Shown here: positions 19,318-28,366 of the stretch, in pieces
Layout of the letters: each line of letters begins with the position of its first letter
How positions within the stretch are numbered: position 1 is the first letter of the stretch
Assembly: GCA_043820025.1 (NCBI GenBank)
Contig: JBDRED010000021.1
Coordinates: 1-64,000 of the forward strand
Length of the DNA stretch: 64,000 bases
Source of the DNA: JBDRED01 sp043820025 [NCBI: Elusimicrobiota bacterium]
GTDB taxonomy: Bacteria > RUG730 > JBDRED01
Direction of reading: 5' to 3'
Notes under the pieces: model-generated
Databases searched by the model: none
Told to the model about the DNA's origin: nothing
The model's input: the letters and a program-made list of their open reading frames with translations, nothing else
Program-made: the position numbers and the translations under genes

Positions 19318-20907
19318 TTATAATGACTCTCGAGTCTTTTTTCTCCAGGCGTGGCGTACCAAAAACGCCAATAAAATAAATATTGCCAAAAGCCCAAGCC
19401 TGGTTGCAAGAATATATACTCTATTTTCAGGCGCGATATTATGCATCGAGATTGTAGGCAGACCTTCCTGATAAAACCAAACCGCAAGAATAACCAGCAA
19501 AAATGTTGGAGTTACATACTTAATAACCGGCTTATACCACCCCGGGATTTTCATGTCAGCGCCTTGATGTATCTCATCCCACGCTTTATCCATACCAAAT
19601 ATCCAAACAAATAAAAAAGCCTCAACTGTGCCGAATAATACCAGGCAGAATGTGCCGCCCCAGAAATCCAGCTCCCCTATCACGCCTTTACTGATAAACA
19701 AGATAGGAGCATGGCATAAAATAAAACATATTACGGCAATTATTTTAACAGCCTTTTCCCTGGATACATCAAACTCATCCTCTAAAAACGCTATTGCAGG
19801 CTGAAGCAGTGATATTGAAGATGTGATACCTGCCATAAAGAGTAAAAGGAACCATAGGAATGAAAAGAATACGCCCACCGGGATATTATGAAATATTATG
19901 GGCATTGTGACAAAACTAAGGTTAAACGTGCCGCTTTGGGCAATACTAACTATTTGTTTCGGCCCAAAAAACATGTATGCGGCCGGAATAACAATACTAC
20001 TTCCTAAAATCACTTCGGCAAATTCGTTTGTGCTTACAGCAGCTAATCCGTTTAATACTACGTCGTCACTTTTTTTTAGATAACTCGCGTATGTGAGTAT
20101 AACACCTATTCCAACGCTAAGCGTAAAAAACACCTGCCCTGCGGCCGCGAGCCAAACCTTTGCGCTTTTAAGATACGCAAAGTTTGGATTCCATAAGAAA
20201 CCCAGCGCGTCTTTAATAGTGTAAGATTCGACAGTTGACGCAGGGGCTTTCAGCGTCAAGACTCTTACTGCCATAATCACGCCCATTAAAAGAAATATTG
20301 GAAGAAAGAGCCTGCATATTTTTTCAATTCCATGTTTTATTCCAAAGTATACGACTAAAAAATTAAGAACAAAGGTAATAAAAAAGAACATATACGCAGG
20401 CCCAATCCCGCTAAAAAACTGATTTTTTTCCAAGCCCTGGTAACCTGCCAGAAAATTCTGCATAAGCCCGGAATTAAGGGCTGCCGCATATTTTGGCGTT
20501 AAACTAAATACGGCGAAGCCCAACAGCCACGACTCAATATAAGTATAATATATTAAAATAATTAAAGGCCCAAAAATACCAATCACACCAAAATATTTAA
20601 TAAATCTATTCTTCTCCCACATAGTATGAAATATTCCGGGAGCCGTACCATGTTCAATACCTCCGCCATATCTGCCGATTGTCCATTCTATCCACATGAG
20701 CGGTATACCAAGAAGTATAAGCGCCACAAAATACGGAATCATGAATGCGCCGCCGCCATTGCTTGCGGCCTGCACAGGAAACCTCAAAAAGTTTCCAAGG
20801 CCTATAGCACTGCCTGCAACAGCAAGAATAATACCAAGCCTCGATCCCCAGGAATCGCGAATCTTTATTCTTTTTGGACCAATAATTGGTTGATTTTGAT
20901 TTTCCAT
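19318..20907 (-). CDS. Sodium-dependent transporter, NSS/SNF family
   Basis: 529 residues, the usual length for bacterial NSS symporters, with about twelve hydrophobic segments. The first helix has the family signature WGSRLGIILAVAGSAIGLGN followed by FLRFP, which lines the sodium and substrate sites. Members use the Na+ gradient to import amino acids or related compounds; the substrate here is unknown, although the MetS-like gene downstream points to a methionine/alanine-type system. The ATG at 20907 was chosen; an in-frame GTG at 20940 would overlap the preceding gene. The preceding secreted-protein gene ends 18 bp upstream, so the two are probably co-transcribed. Confidence 0.9.
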   Translation of the reverse strand: MENQNQPIIGPKRIKIRDSWGSRLGIILAVAGSAIGLGNFLRFPVQAASNGGGAFMIPYFVALILLGIPLMWIEWTIGRYGGGIEHGTAPGIFHTMWEKNRFIKYFGVIGIFGPLIILIYYTYIESWLLGFAVFSLTPKYAAALNSGLMQNFLAGYQGLEKNQFFSGIGPAYMFFFITFVLNFLVVYFGIKHGIEKICRLFLPIFLLMGVIMAVRVLTLKAPASTVESYTIKDALGFLWNPNFAYLKSAKVWLAAAGQVFFTLSVGIGVILTYASYLKKSDDVVLNGLAAVSTNEFAEVILGSSIVIPAAYMFFGPKQIVSIAQSGTFNLSFVTMPIIFHNIPVGVFFSFLWFLLLFMAGITSSISLLQPAIAFLEDEFDVSREKAVKIIAVICFILCHAPILFISKGVIGELDFWGGTFCLVLFGTVEAFLFVWIFGMDKAWDEIHQGADMKIPGWYKPVIKYVTPTFLLVILAVWFYQEGLPTISMHNIAPENRVYILATRLGLLAIFILLAFLVRHAWRKKTRESL

Positions 20908-20924
20908 AATTCTCAATTCTATTC

Positions 20925-21374
20925 TTACTCCGTTTTCCACCAGAAATGATGGCCGCAGTTCGGGCAGGTTACCTCAACCTCGCCTTTTTTTTGGTCTTTT
21001 GTCTCCAGCATTATTGTCATATCAATCCAGCTTTTTGCTATAGCGTGAACCTCAACAACAGGGTAGAATGTATCCTGCCGGTCTAAAACCCTGCCTTTAA
21101 TGGTTACTTTATCGGATGTCCGGAGGGAGTTGATAATATCTGTTAAACTATTATCATTTACGTCATAGACATATTCGATTCCTATTGATGTATACGGCCT
21201 AAATTTTCCTGTTTCAGTCTTTGTGTCAAACTTTGTGTAAATTATTACATCCTTCCCTTTATAAAAACCCGGATCAGCAATAATTTTATTAGGATCAGTC
21301 ACTGAGTAAGAAAAAATGTTTGTAGCAGATAATAGCATTAATAGCGCTAACGTAAGTCTTATTATCTTTTTCAT
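20925..21374 (-). CDS. Secreted protein with C-terminal zinc-ribbon-like motif
   Basis: 149 residues from an ATG preceded by GGGGGA. N-terminal signal peptide (MKKIIRLTLALLMLLSATNI, then FS). The middle (residues about 25-120) contains GFYKGKDVIIYTKFDTKTETG and SDKVTIKGRVLDRQD, which resembles OB-fold nucleic-acid or ligand-binding strands; that is inference only. The end has CPNCGHHFWW, half of a zinc ribbon and unusual for an exported protein. It sits directly upstream of the NSS transporter. Family not recognised. Confidence 0.7.
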   Translation of the reverse strand: MKKIIRLTLALLMLLSATNIFSYSVTDPNKIIADPGFYKGKDVIIYTKFDTKTETGKFRPYTSIGIEYVYDVNDNSLTDIINSLRTSDKVTIKGRVLDRQDTFYPVVEVHAIAKSWIDMTIMLETKDQKKGEVEVTCPNCGHHFWWKTE

Positions 21375-21460
21375 AAATCCCCCAAAATATTTTTTGCGCA
21401 ATTTTTGCGTTGTAGCCGGGGGTCTTTAGACCCCGGGCTGCATCATAAACACTTTCGCAC

Positions 21461-23548
21461 TTATACTATCTGCGAAAAATCCGCAATTCTCGAAAATGTG
21501 TTTGTAAGATGAGTTAACAAAACCAGCCTGTTATTCCTTACAGATTCATCCTTATCCATAATTAAGACATTGTCAAAGAAAGTATCCAGCGCAGGCTTTA
21601 ACTTCGCTAATAATTGAAGAAAAGAAACATATTTTTTCTTGCCTTGAAGTTTGTCATCAAGAACAACCTGCTGCAGGCTGTTCCATAAATTCTTTTCCTC
21701 CTGCATAGCAAATAAATTTTCATCTATTTTTTTGTCCGCAAAATTAAATCCTTTGTCCTTTGCCTGCCTGACAATATTATGCGCGCGTTTATATAGAGCA
21801 ATGAGCTGTTCAAAATCTTTGTCTTTTCTCATATCGTGAATAGCGCTCAACTTTAAATAATCGTCGTGAACAAGTATACCGGACTCTCTTTCGCTGATTG
21901 AACGAACTTCGTCAACGCTAAACTGTTTATCTATCAGCCAATTTTCAAATCTTTTTTTATAAAAATCATTTAATGCGCTTACCGCTTCCTCTATACTTTC
22001 TTTTGAAAACTTATTTTCAAAAAGCGCTGAAACATTTTTTGCTAAATCAAAAAATGACAAATCCCATTTTTTATCCAAACATATTTCAAATACTCCATAA
22101 AACTGGCGTCTCATGCCATAAGGGTCGTAAGAGCCTTTTGGCCTGTGTCCTGTAAGAAAGGTTGAGACTACATTATCAATCTTATCGGCTATACTGACTA
22201 TTGCAGACTCGTTTGACCGGGGCAATTTATCTCCCGCAGTTTTTGGCAGATAATTCTCCTCTATCGCGCTCGCTGTTAATTCGTCTTCGCCATTATCTTG
22301 AGCATAAACGCGCCCCATAACACCCTGCAATTCCGGAAATTCCTGAACCATTTCAGTTAAAAGATCTGTCTTTGCAAGCAAGGCAATACGGCTGATCCTG
22401 CTGTTATCCGCATCAATTTTTAGAATATTTACAAGCATCTCTGATATTTTTTGTATTCTATTTACCTTATCATAAACAGAACCCAGCTGTTCTTGATATA
22501 CAACTTTTTTTAAATCATCCACTCTATCAATAAGTTTTTTCTTTCTATCCTGCATATAAAAAAACTCCGCGTCCTTAAGCCTCGCGGTAAGAACCTTTTC
22601 ATAACCCTGACAAACTATTTTTTCATATTTTGTTCTTCCGTTTTTTACGCCGATAAAATGCGGCGTTAATTTTCCATCCTTTGTTTCAAGAGCAAAGAAT
22701 TTCTGATGATGCTTTAATACAGTGACGATTACTTCTGCGGGAAGCTGCAGAAAACGTTTGTCAAACGAACCTAAAATAGTAAACGGATATTCGGTAAGAG
22801 CTGAAACCTCGTCTAGTAAATCCTCATGAATTATAGGAATGCCGTATTTTTTATTAATGCCTTTAAACCCGTTAATAACCATTTCCTTTCTCTTGTTCCG
22901 GTCAATAACAACGCTGTTTGCCAGCAATTTTTTATGATAATCATCTCTGTTTTTGACATTAATTTTCTTAGCCCTGAAACCGCTCATACCATATGTTATT
23001 TTGCCTGATTTTATTCCGGCGCATTCAAATGACAATGCCTTATTTCCAAACATACCTAAAAGCCATCTGACAGGCCGCGAAAATCTGGCCTTAGACTTAT
23101 TCCAAACCATTGTTTTTGGAAAGTTAAGCGTTATTATAAACTCGTTAAATATCTTTGGCAGTATTTTTTCAGTTTTCTCGGATTTACCCACGATCTCAGC
23201 TGTTATATATTCGCCTTTTGACGTTTCTTTAAATTTTAAATCCTTTACCGCAACGCCGCATTTCTCAGCAAATCCTTTAAGCGCGTTTGTAGGCTTCCCA
23301 TTTTCGTCATACGCTATTCTTTTCGGCGGGCCAATGATTTCTTCCTTGGACACTCTTTGAGCCTCGTCTACATTAAGAGCTTCAATTACTATTCTGCACG
23401 GCGTTATAAAAACATTTATATCGTCATAAGTAATGCTGTTATTATCCATAATATTTTTAAAAAGTGATTTTGCGTTATCTCCGGCAGTCCGCTGAGCTGA
23501 AAGAGGAAGCTCCTCAACGCCTATTTCAAATATTAATTCTTTTTTCAT
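21461..23548 (-). CDS. glyS: Glycyl-tRNA synthetase beta subunit
   Basis: 695 residues, typical for GlyS. It starts MKKELIFEIGVEELPLSA, the conserved opening of the beta subunit; GGGAG precedes the ATG, and an upstream TTG at 23560 is less likely. It contains the HD-like stretch SIADKIDNVVSTFLTGHRPK and the DPYGMRRQ motif of the family. The beta subunit carries the editing-like and tRNA-binding domains and pairs with GlyQ to charge tRNA-Gly in the cytoplasm. glyQ lies upstream but is separated by a DUF559 cassette of about 550 bp, an interruption of a normally tight operon. Confidence 0.95.
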   Translation of the reverse strand: MKKELIFEIGVEELPLSAQRTAGDNAKSLFKNIMDNNSITYDDINVFITPCRIVIEALNVDEAQRVSKEEIIGPPKRIAYDENGKPTNALKGFAEKCGVAVKDLKFKETSKGEYITAEIVGKSEKTEKILPKIFNEFIITLNFPKTMVWNKSKARFSRPVRWLLGMFGNKALSFECAGIKSGKITYGMSGFRAKKINVKNRDDYHKKLLANSVVIDRNKRKEMVINGFKGINKKYGIPIIHEDLLDEVSALTEYPFTILGSFDKRFLQLPAEVIVTVLKHHQKFFALETKDGKLTPHFIGVKNGRTKYEKIVCQGYEKVLTARLKDAEFFYMQDRKKKLIDRVDDLKKVVYQEQLGSVYDKVNRIQKISEMLVNILKIDADNSRISRIALLAKTDLLTEMVQEFPELQGVMGRVYAQDNGEDELTASAIEENYLPKTAGDKLPRSNESAIVSIADKIDNVVSTFLTGHRPKGSYDPYGMRRQFYGVFEICLDKKWDLSFFDLAKNVSALFENKFSKESIEEAVSALNDFYKKRFENWLIDKQFSVDEVRSISERESGILVHDDYLKLSAIHDMRKDKDFEQLIALYKRAHNIVRQAKDKGFNFADKKIDENLFAMQEEKNLWNSLQQVVLDDKLQGKKKYVSFLQLLAKLKPALDTFFDNVLIMDKDESVRNNRLVLLTHLTNTFSRIADFSQIV

Positions 23549-23571
23549 ATATTCTCCCAAGAATAAGTTTA

Positions 23572-23645
23572 ATGAGTTATTGAGTTCTCTCCTTCTCCTT
23601 CCCCTTATTTCCTCTTCATCTCTCTCTCTTCATCTCATCTCTCTT
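23572..23645. other. Pyrimidine-rich (CT) low-complexity tract
   Basis: Between glyS and the DUF559 cassette the plus strand is nearly all C and T (repeats of CTCT, CTTT and CCTT). On the transcribed minus strand it is polypurine and includes several AGGAG-like strings. It extends into both 73-bp direct repeats and may be expanded junction DNA of the cassette. Confidence 0.7.
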
Positions 23646-24199
23646 TCTTTCCTCTCTCTTTCTTTCCTCTCCCCTATGGGGAGAGGATTAAGGTGAGGGG
23701 GCTTCATCTCTTCTTTTGAAAATAGCCCTCTCAATAACTTGACAAACACCTTCAATATTTTTCAAAATATCCCTATCACTAAAACGTAGAATCTCTATAC
23801 CCTGATTATTTAATATATTCGTTCTCTTCGTATCATATATTATATTTTTTTCTTCATAGTGCTGACCGCCATCTGCTTCTATTGCTAATTTATATTTTGA
23901 AGAATAAAAATCTAATATGTACTTTTGGACCGGAACCTGCCTTTTAAATTTTACTCCTGATAATTGCCTATTTCGCAACACTCTCCAAAGCTTTTTCTCT
24001 GTATCTGTCTGCTTTTTTCTTAATGCACGACTTCTCTCGATATTTTTTCGTTTCATAATTCATATTCACCCCCTCACCCTAACCCTCTCCCCACAGGGGA
24101 GAGGGAAATAATAAACACTCTTCATCTCTTTCCTCTCTCTTTCTTTCCTCTCCCCTATGGGGAGAGGATTAAGGTGAGGGGGCTTCATCTCTTCTTTTG
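23646..24199. mobile_element. Putative mobile cassette: DUF559 gene within 73-bp direct repeats, inserted between glyQ and glyS
   Basis: The segments 23646-23718 and 24127-24199 are identical over 73 bp, and each contains the palindrome CCTCTCCCC-TA-GGGGAGAGG. A related inverted copy (CCCTCACCCTAACCCTCTCC, 24072-24091, continuing into a CAGGGGAGAGGG half) lies just upstream of the gene start. The gene's last codons lie within the left repeat. Repeats of the CCCTCACC...GGGGAGAGG type are widespread in environmental genomes. That this whole unit moves is inference from its structure and from its position in an otherwise conserved gene pair. Confidence 0.6.
23688..24056 (-). CDS. DUF559 (Vsr-like endonuclease fold) protein
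   Basis: 122 residues. It carries the DUF559 pattern: an N-terminal TDTEKKLWRVLRNRQLSGVKFKRQ, then YILDFYSS, then a D-Q core in AIEADGGQHYEE, and LRFSDRDIL near the end. The family has a restriction-endonuclease (Vsr/PD-ExK-like) fold, with the D and Q/E residues expected to bind metal. The substrate is unknown. Its final residues (EAPSP) are encoded by the flanking repeat, so gene and repeat evolved together. Read with its surroundings, it may nick or cleave the repeat palindromes that flank it, but that is speculation. Confidence 0.85.
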   Translation of the reverse strand: MKRKNIERSRALRKKQTDTEKKLWRVLRNRQLSGVKFKRQVPVQKYILDFYSSKYKLAIEADGGQHYEEKNIIYDTKRTNILNNQGIEILRFSDRDILKNIEGVCQVIERAIFKRRDEAPSP

Positions 24200-24212
24200 T
24201 AGAGAAAACTCT

Positions 24213-25070
24213 TTACCTAACATACGCTTCTGCAACCTTTTTTGCCATATTACGAACGCGCGCGATAAAATGTGTGCGCTCAGTTACGCTTATCACTCCT
24301 CTTGCCTGAAGCATATTAAACAAGTGCGACGCTTTTAAAACATAATCATACGCAGGGCCTATAAGGTTTTTTTCAATCAGCCTCAATGCTTCTTTTTCAG
24401 AAGAATCAAACGATATTCTTAAAAATGCGGTATCAGCCTCTTCAAAATTATATTTTGAGAAATCTTTTTCATCTCTTAAATGAACATCGCCATAAGTAAG
24501 CGGATATTTTTTACCATCAATATTCTGCGTTGTCCATAAAATATCAAATACGCTGTCTTTATTCTGCCTATACATCGCTATTCGCTCAAGCCCATATGTA
24601 ATTTCAACAGTGATTGGATCCAGTTCAATGCCGCCCATCTGCTGAAAATATGTAAACTGCGTGATTTCCATGCCATCCAGCCATACCTCCCAGCCAAGCC
24701 CCCAGGCTCCAAGCGTAGGAGATTCCCAATCATCCTCAACAAACCTTACATCATGTTTTTTTAGGTCTATGCCTATACTCTCAAGGCTCTGCAAATACAA
24801 TGATTGAATATCCTTTGGCGCAGGTTTTATCACAACCTGATATTGATAATAATGCTGAAGCCTGTTTGGATTTTCTCCATATCTTCCGTCAGTAGGCCTG
24901 CGCGACGGTTCAACATAAGCCGCTGCCCACGGCGCAGGGCCCAAGCATCGAAAAAATGTGGCAGGATTAAATGTGCCTGCGCCCTTTTCAATGTCATACG
25001 GCTGCATTATTGCGCATCCTTTTTTCGCCCAGTATTTTTCTAAACTTAAAATCATATCTTGAAATGTCAT
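24213..25070 (-). CDS. glyQ: Glycyl-tRNA synthetase alpha subunit
   Basis: 285 residues, close to the 280-300 of the family. It starts [20 protein letters not shown] (AAAGGAG five bases before the ATG). Diagnostic class II features: [20 protein letters not shown], the [20 protein letters not shown] motif 2 region, and [10 protein letters not shown] motif 3. It provides the catalytic site that activates glycine. The next gene in the operon should be glyS but the DUF559 cassette intervenes. Confidence 0.96.
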   Translation of the reverse strand: MTFQDMILSLEKYWAKKGCAIMQPYDIEKGAGTFNPATFFRCLGPAPWAAAYVEPSRRPTDGRYGENPNRLQHYYQYQVVIKPAPKDIQSLYLQSLESIGIDLKKHDVRFVEDDWESPTLGAWGLGWEVWLDGMEITQFTYFQQMGGIELDPITVEITYGLERIAMYRQNKDSVFDILWTTQNIDGKKYPLTYGDVHLRDEKDFSKYNFEEADTAFLRISFDSSEKEALRLIEKNLIGPAYDYVLKASHLFNMLQARGVISVTERTHFIARVRNMAKKVAEAYVR

Positions 25071-25090
25071 AATTCTCCTTTTTATCATAT

Positions 25091-25139
25091 GGGACAGTCC
25101 CTATACAGTGACAGTCGCCCGCGCTTAGTTTTTCGATCT
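25091..25139. repeat. Short dispersed repeat (GGGACAGTCCC plus TTTTTCGATCT)
   Basis: Contains GGGACAGTCCC (25091-25101) and GCGCTTAGTTTTTCGATCT (25121-25139), both matched near 28296-28327. It sits between recO and glyQ. Confidence 0.55.
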
Positions 25140-25146
25140 TACGCGC

Positions 25147-25908
25147 TTAAAATATATTTGCTTTTAATTTTTTCTCAATATAATATTCCATAGTTTTTTT
25201 TGTTAAACACATTGTGTCATTAAAACATTTTTTTGAGCATTCTGCCAAACACTTTTTTATGCTGTCAAATGATCCGCTTTCAACAATACTATTTACGCAA
25301 TCAACCGCTTCTCTTCCAATGCTCAGTTCATTCCTGTTTCCCATCCGGCTTAAACAAGAAAAGCATATTATCCCGCCCGCATGCGGCGAAACAAATATTT
25401 TTTCCGCGTCATTTGTCAGCTGTTTTTTACATTGGGTGCATTCGTCCAACTCAAATGAATATCCCAATAGATGCAAAAATTTAAACCAAAACCAAATCAC
25501 TATTTTCTCAGGATCACCGGAATCTGAAATACCTGTCAATGTATCCTTAATTAAATCAAAAAGTCCGCCATCCTCATTGCTCGCATCATGAATCATATTA
25601 TTAATAATTTCAATTACCATTGACGCAGCCATGAATCTGTCAATATCTTTACGAATATTATATAAAGAATTTTCAAGCTTAGCGCCGGTCAAAATATGAT
25701 TATGCCCAAACGACGGCCTATAAAGCGTAACTTCGTGAATAGAAAACAGATCCAGATTAGAACCATACTTATGCGATGTTTTATTTATTCCTTTTACAAC
25801 ACACCTTGTTCTGCCTAAACTTTTTGTAAAAAGGTGCACTATTCTATCGCGTTCTTTTACATTGTATGACTTAATAATTATTGCGTTTGTCGATATATAT
25901 CTTGACAT
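25147..25908 (-). CDS. recO: DNA repair protein RecO
   Basis: 253 residues with the RecO layout: an N-terminal OB-fold (STNAIIIKSYNVKERDRIVHLFT, residues about 5-28, then GRTRCVVKGINKTSHKYGS), and a C-terminal helical part with a zinc site formed by CTQC (about 157-160) and CFSC (about 183-186). RecO anneals ssDNA and loads RecA with RecR. GGGGAA before the ATG overlaps a G-rich intergenic element. Followed by glyQ after about 75 bp. Confidence 0.93.
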   Translation of the reverse strand: MSRYISTNAIIIKSYNVKERDRIVHLFTKSLGRTRCVVKGINKTSHKYGSNLDLFSIHEVTLYRPSFGHNHILTGAKLENSLYNIRKDIDRFMAASMVIEIINNMIHDASNEDGGLFDLIKDTLTGISDSGDPEKIVIWFWFKFLHLLGYSFELDECTQCKKQLTNDAEKIFVSPHAGGIICFSCLSRMGNRNELSIGREAVDCVNSIVESGSFDSIKKCLAECSKKCFNDTMCLTKKTMEYYIEKKLKANIF

Positions 25909-25942
25909 TCCCCTTCCCCCCGCATAAGCTGAACCAAGCCGG

Positions 25943-25966
25943 CCCCTTTCCCCGCAAGGGAGAGGG
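25943..25966. repeat. Solo copy of the CCCCTTTCCCC-GCAA-GGGAGAGGG element
   Basis: An imperfect palindrome between recO and the CNNM gene, related to the repeats that flank the DUF559 cassette but without any gene of its own. Confidence 0.5.
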
Positions 25967-25972
25967 AATTTT

Positions 25973-27244
25973 TTATGATTTATAAATTATTACTTCCTTG
26001 ATCACTCGTTTCTCTATCTTTTTTACTACAAATGTGACATTGTCTTTGCGCACGCACTCATTTATTCTAGGTATGCGGCCGACTAAAAACATAATGTAGG
26101 CGGAAAGCGTACGCACACCGGCAGGAGCGTCATCCTCGAGGCCAAGCTTAAGATTTTTATCCAACACATCAAGCTCTATCTCAGGATCAACTAAAAATCT
26201 TCCATTTTCTATAGGTTTAATTGACTCCTCTTCGGAATCGTACTCATCCAATATATCTCCAACTATCTCCTCGATAACATCCTCTATTGTGACAAGCCCT
26301 AACACAGCGCCATATTCATCCACAACAATCGCCATATGATGATGGCCCGTCTTAAACTCGCGTAACAGTTCGTGTAATTTTTTTGTTGGCGGAATAAAAT
26401 AGGCAGGCCGTATAAGATCCTCTAATATTAAAAGATCCTTGTTTTCCCAGGCAAGAAGCAGATCTTTAGAATAAAGCACGCCAATAATATTATCGATATT
26501 ATCACTATACACCGGCACGCGCGAATGTTTCAGTTTAATAACCTTTTTTACAATTGCCTCAAGTCCGTCTTTGTCATTCACACAATCCATCTTTGCCCGC
26601 GCAAGCATTACATCCTCAGCCGTAAGCTCGCCAAAACTAATTAGGCCTTCTAATGCGCTCTTTTCATACTCTTTAATCGTGCCGTCAGACTCGCCTATCT
26701 CAAGCATTTCCTGCATATCATGATCCGTAACCTTTGCTTCTTCCGCGTCAATATCAACTCCAAGTATCATAGACGTCCAAAATGTGAATCTGCTTAGTAT
26801 TTTATTAAACGGCCATACAATTTTTTCAAATATTTTTAGCGGCCGGGCTACCAGCGAAATATACTGCCACGCATGCATGCGCGCAATAATTTTTGGAAGC
26901 ACCTCCCCAAAAACCAGAACCAGTATTGTCAGCAAAACGCCGCAGATGATTGTAGAATATGATTCCGGCAAATGATATATCTTTGCCACATCATACGAGG
27001 CGTTAGTAGTTAAAACAGACATAAACATTGCCATCAAATTGTTTCCTATTAAGAGAGCATTTAACATACGCCAAGGAAATTTATGCCAGAGACTTATAAT
27101 AAAATTACCGGAATCTGTAAGGTCGCCGGGCTTATGCGCTGTATCATACTGCAAAGACGCAATAGCAGTTTCTCCTCCTGAAAATACGGCGCTAAATCCA
27201 AGCGCTATTATTATTAATAATAATTTTGTTACTAATACAAACAT
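25973..27244 (-). CDS. CNNM/CBS-domain membrane protein (CorC/HlyC family), full length
   Basis: 423 residues. An N-terminal CNNM transmembrane domain (FSAVFSGGETAIASL; LLIGNNLMAMFMSVL; VFGEVLPKIIARMHA), then a CBS pair (TAEDVMLARAKMDCV; IIGVLYSKDLLLAWE; VVDEYGAVLGLVTIEDVIEE, residues about 205-330), then a CorC/HlyC C-terminal domain starting EYDSEEESIKPIENGRFLVD. The family transports Mg2+ or Co2+ or senses nucleotides at the inner membrane. It follows a shorter paralogue 42 bp upstream; such pairs may form heterodimers (inference). Confidence 0.92.
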   Translation of the reverse strand: MFVLVTKLLLIIIALGFSAVFSGGETAIASLQYDTAHKPGDLTDSGNFIISLWHKFPWRMLNALLIGNNLMAMFMSVLTTNASYDVAKIYHLPESYSTIICGVLLTILVLVFGEVLPKIIARMHAWQYISLVARPLKIFEKIVWPFNKILSRFTFWTSMILGVDIDAEEAKVTDHDMQEMLEIGESDGTIKEYEKSALEGLISFGELTAEDVMLARAKMDCVNDKDGLEAIVKKVIKLKHSRVPVYSDNIDNIIGVLYSKDLLLAWENKDLLILEDLIRPAYFIPPTKKLHELLREFKTGHHHMAIVVDEYGAVLGLVTIEDVIEEIVGDILDEYDSEEESIKPIENGRFLVDPEIELDVLDKNLKLGLEDDAPAGVRTLSAYIMFLVGRIPRINECVRKDNVTFVVKKIEKRVIKEVIIYKS

Positions 27245-27286
27245 TAATGCCCCTGACTATTTATAAATAAAAAAATCAAATATTTT

Positions 27287-28366
27287 TTACTTCAAATCAT
27301 ATTCATCTAATATCTCGCCTGTAATCTCCTCTAATATATCCTCCATGGTTACCAGCCCTATTGTTTTCCCGCCATCTTTTACTATGAGCATATGCACACG
27401 TTTCTTTTTCATAATATCAAACACACTGCTTAGGCTGTCCTGCGGCGAAACAGTTATAGGCTGCCGTAAAAATTTATTTGTATCAAAATCCTTATCATAC
27501 GGCCATACCGACAATATATCCTTTGCGTACAATATTCCTATAATATTATCCAAACTGCCTTTGTATACTGGCGCTCTCGATCTTCCCAGCGCAATCATTC
27601 TCTCCTGTATCCCGGGGGATTTTTCAATATCAATAGACTCAATTGATTCTTTTGGAGTCATTATCTGTCCTATTTTCTTATCCTTCATTTCGAGAAAAGC
27701 ATGTATCATCTGCTCAAGATCTCCTCGTATTATGCCCTGTTTTCTAGCTCGTATAATAAATTGATGAAGGTCACTGCGCGTAAACTTACTTATCTCCTCA
27801 TGCCTTTCTCCCTTAAACCTTCGTTCAATCATTGACACTAGATTAATTATTGGACTAATAATTGTAAGAAAGGATAAAAGAGGCCGGTATATTAAATGAA
27901 TTAACCGTTTTGCGCGCGTCTTGCCGATATTTTTTGGCAGTACTTCGCCAAAAACCAGCAAAAGAATTGACGCTGATACGAATGAGGCTGCGCTTGCGCT
28001 TGTTATTGTTAATCCGAATCGCAAAGCGTATCTAATAAAGAAATATGTATAGCCAATACCAAATCCAATATTTACAACATTATTCCCAATAAGTATGCCT
28101 GTGATAAACCAAGAAGGATTTTCTACCCACTGCGCCAGCTTTTTATACTTTGCTGTTTTCATTAGCTTTCGTATTTCGAATTTTGACAGGCTTAAAAGCA
28201 CCATCTCACTGCACGAAAAAAACGCTGATAATAATAAGAAAAAAACAATTAACGAAAAAATATTATCCTCCCCGAAAAATTTCCGTATCTCAGCGGGGAC
28301 AGTCCCAGCGCCTGACTTTTTCGATCTAATTAATCCCGGTACTGCGAAGTATCTTTTTTTCTTCAC
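27287..28366 (-). CDS. CNNM/CBS-domain membrane protein, short paralogue lacking the C-terminal domain
   Basis: 359 codons from a GTG at 28366, but the true start is doubtful. The first 32 residues are encoded partly by a dispersed repeat (28296-28327), the start overlaps ybeY by 41 bp, and no ATG lies before the first helix. A strong GGGGAGG stands five bases before an ATT codon just at the helix (IFSLIVFFLLLSAFFSCSEM), so initiation at ATT is possible. CNNM helices, then CBS pair (ESIESIDIEKSPGIQERMIA; GILYAKDILSVWP; KTIGLVTMEDILEEITGEIL). The protein stops at EYDLK, right after CBS, with no CorC/HlyC domain. Confidence 0.85.
   Translation of the reverse strand: MKKKRYFAVPGLIRSKKSGAGTVPAEIRKFFGEDNIFSLIVFFLLLSAFFSCSEMVLLSLSKFEIRKLMKTAKYKKLAQWVENPSWFITGILIGNNVVNIGFGIGYTYFFIRYALRFGLTITSASAASFVSASILLLVFGEVLPKNIGKTRAKRLIHLIYRPLLSFLTIISPIINLVSMIERRFKGERHEEISKFTRSDLHQFIIRARKQGIIRGDLEQMIHAFLEMKDKKIGQIMTPKESIESIDIEKSPGIQERMIALGRSRAPVYKGSLDNIIGILYAKDILSVWPYDKDFDTNKFLRQPITVSPQDSLSSVFDIMKKKRVHMLIVKDGGKTIGLVTMEDILEEITGEILDEYDLK
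28296..28327. repeat. Short dispersed repeat at the ybeY end / CNNM start
   Basis: GGGACAGTCCC (28296-28306) followed at once by GCGCCTGACTTTTTCGATCT (28308-28327). It matches the pair of motifs at 25091-25139, there separated by 19 bp instead of 1. Confidence 0.55.

Noticed and set aside
20626-20949. Plus-strand ORF of 107 codons opposite the NSS transporter
   Set aside because: Antisense to a conserved coding region, no ribosome site, no recognisable family.
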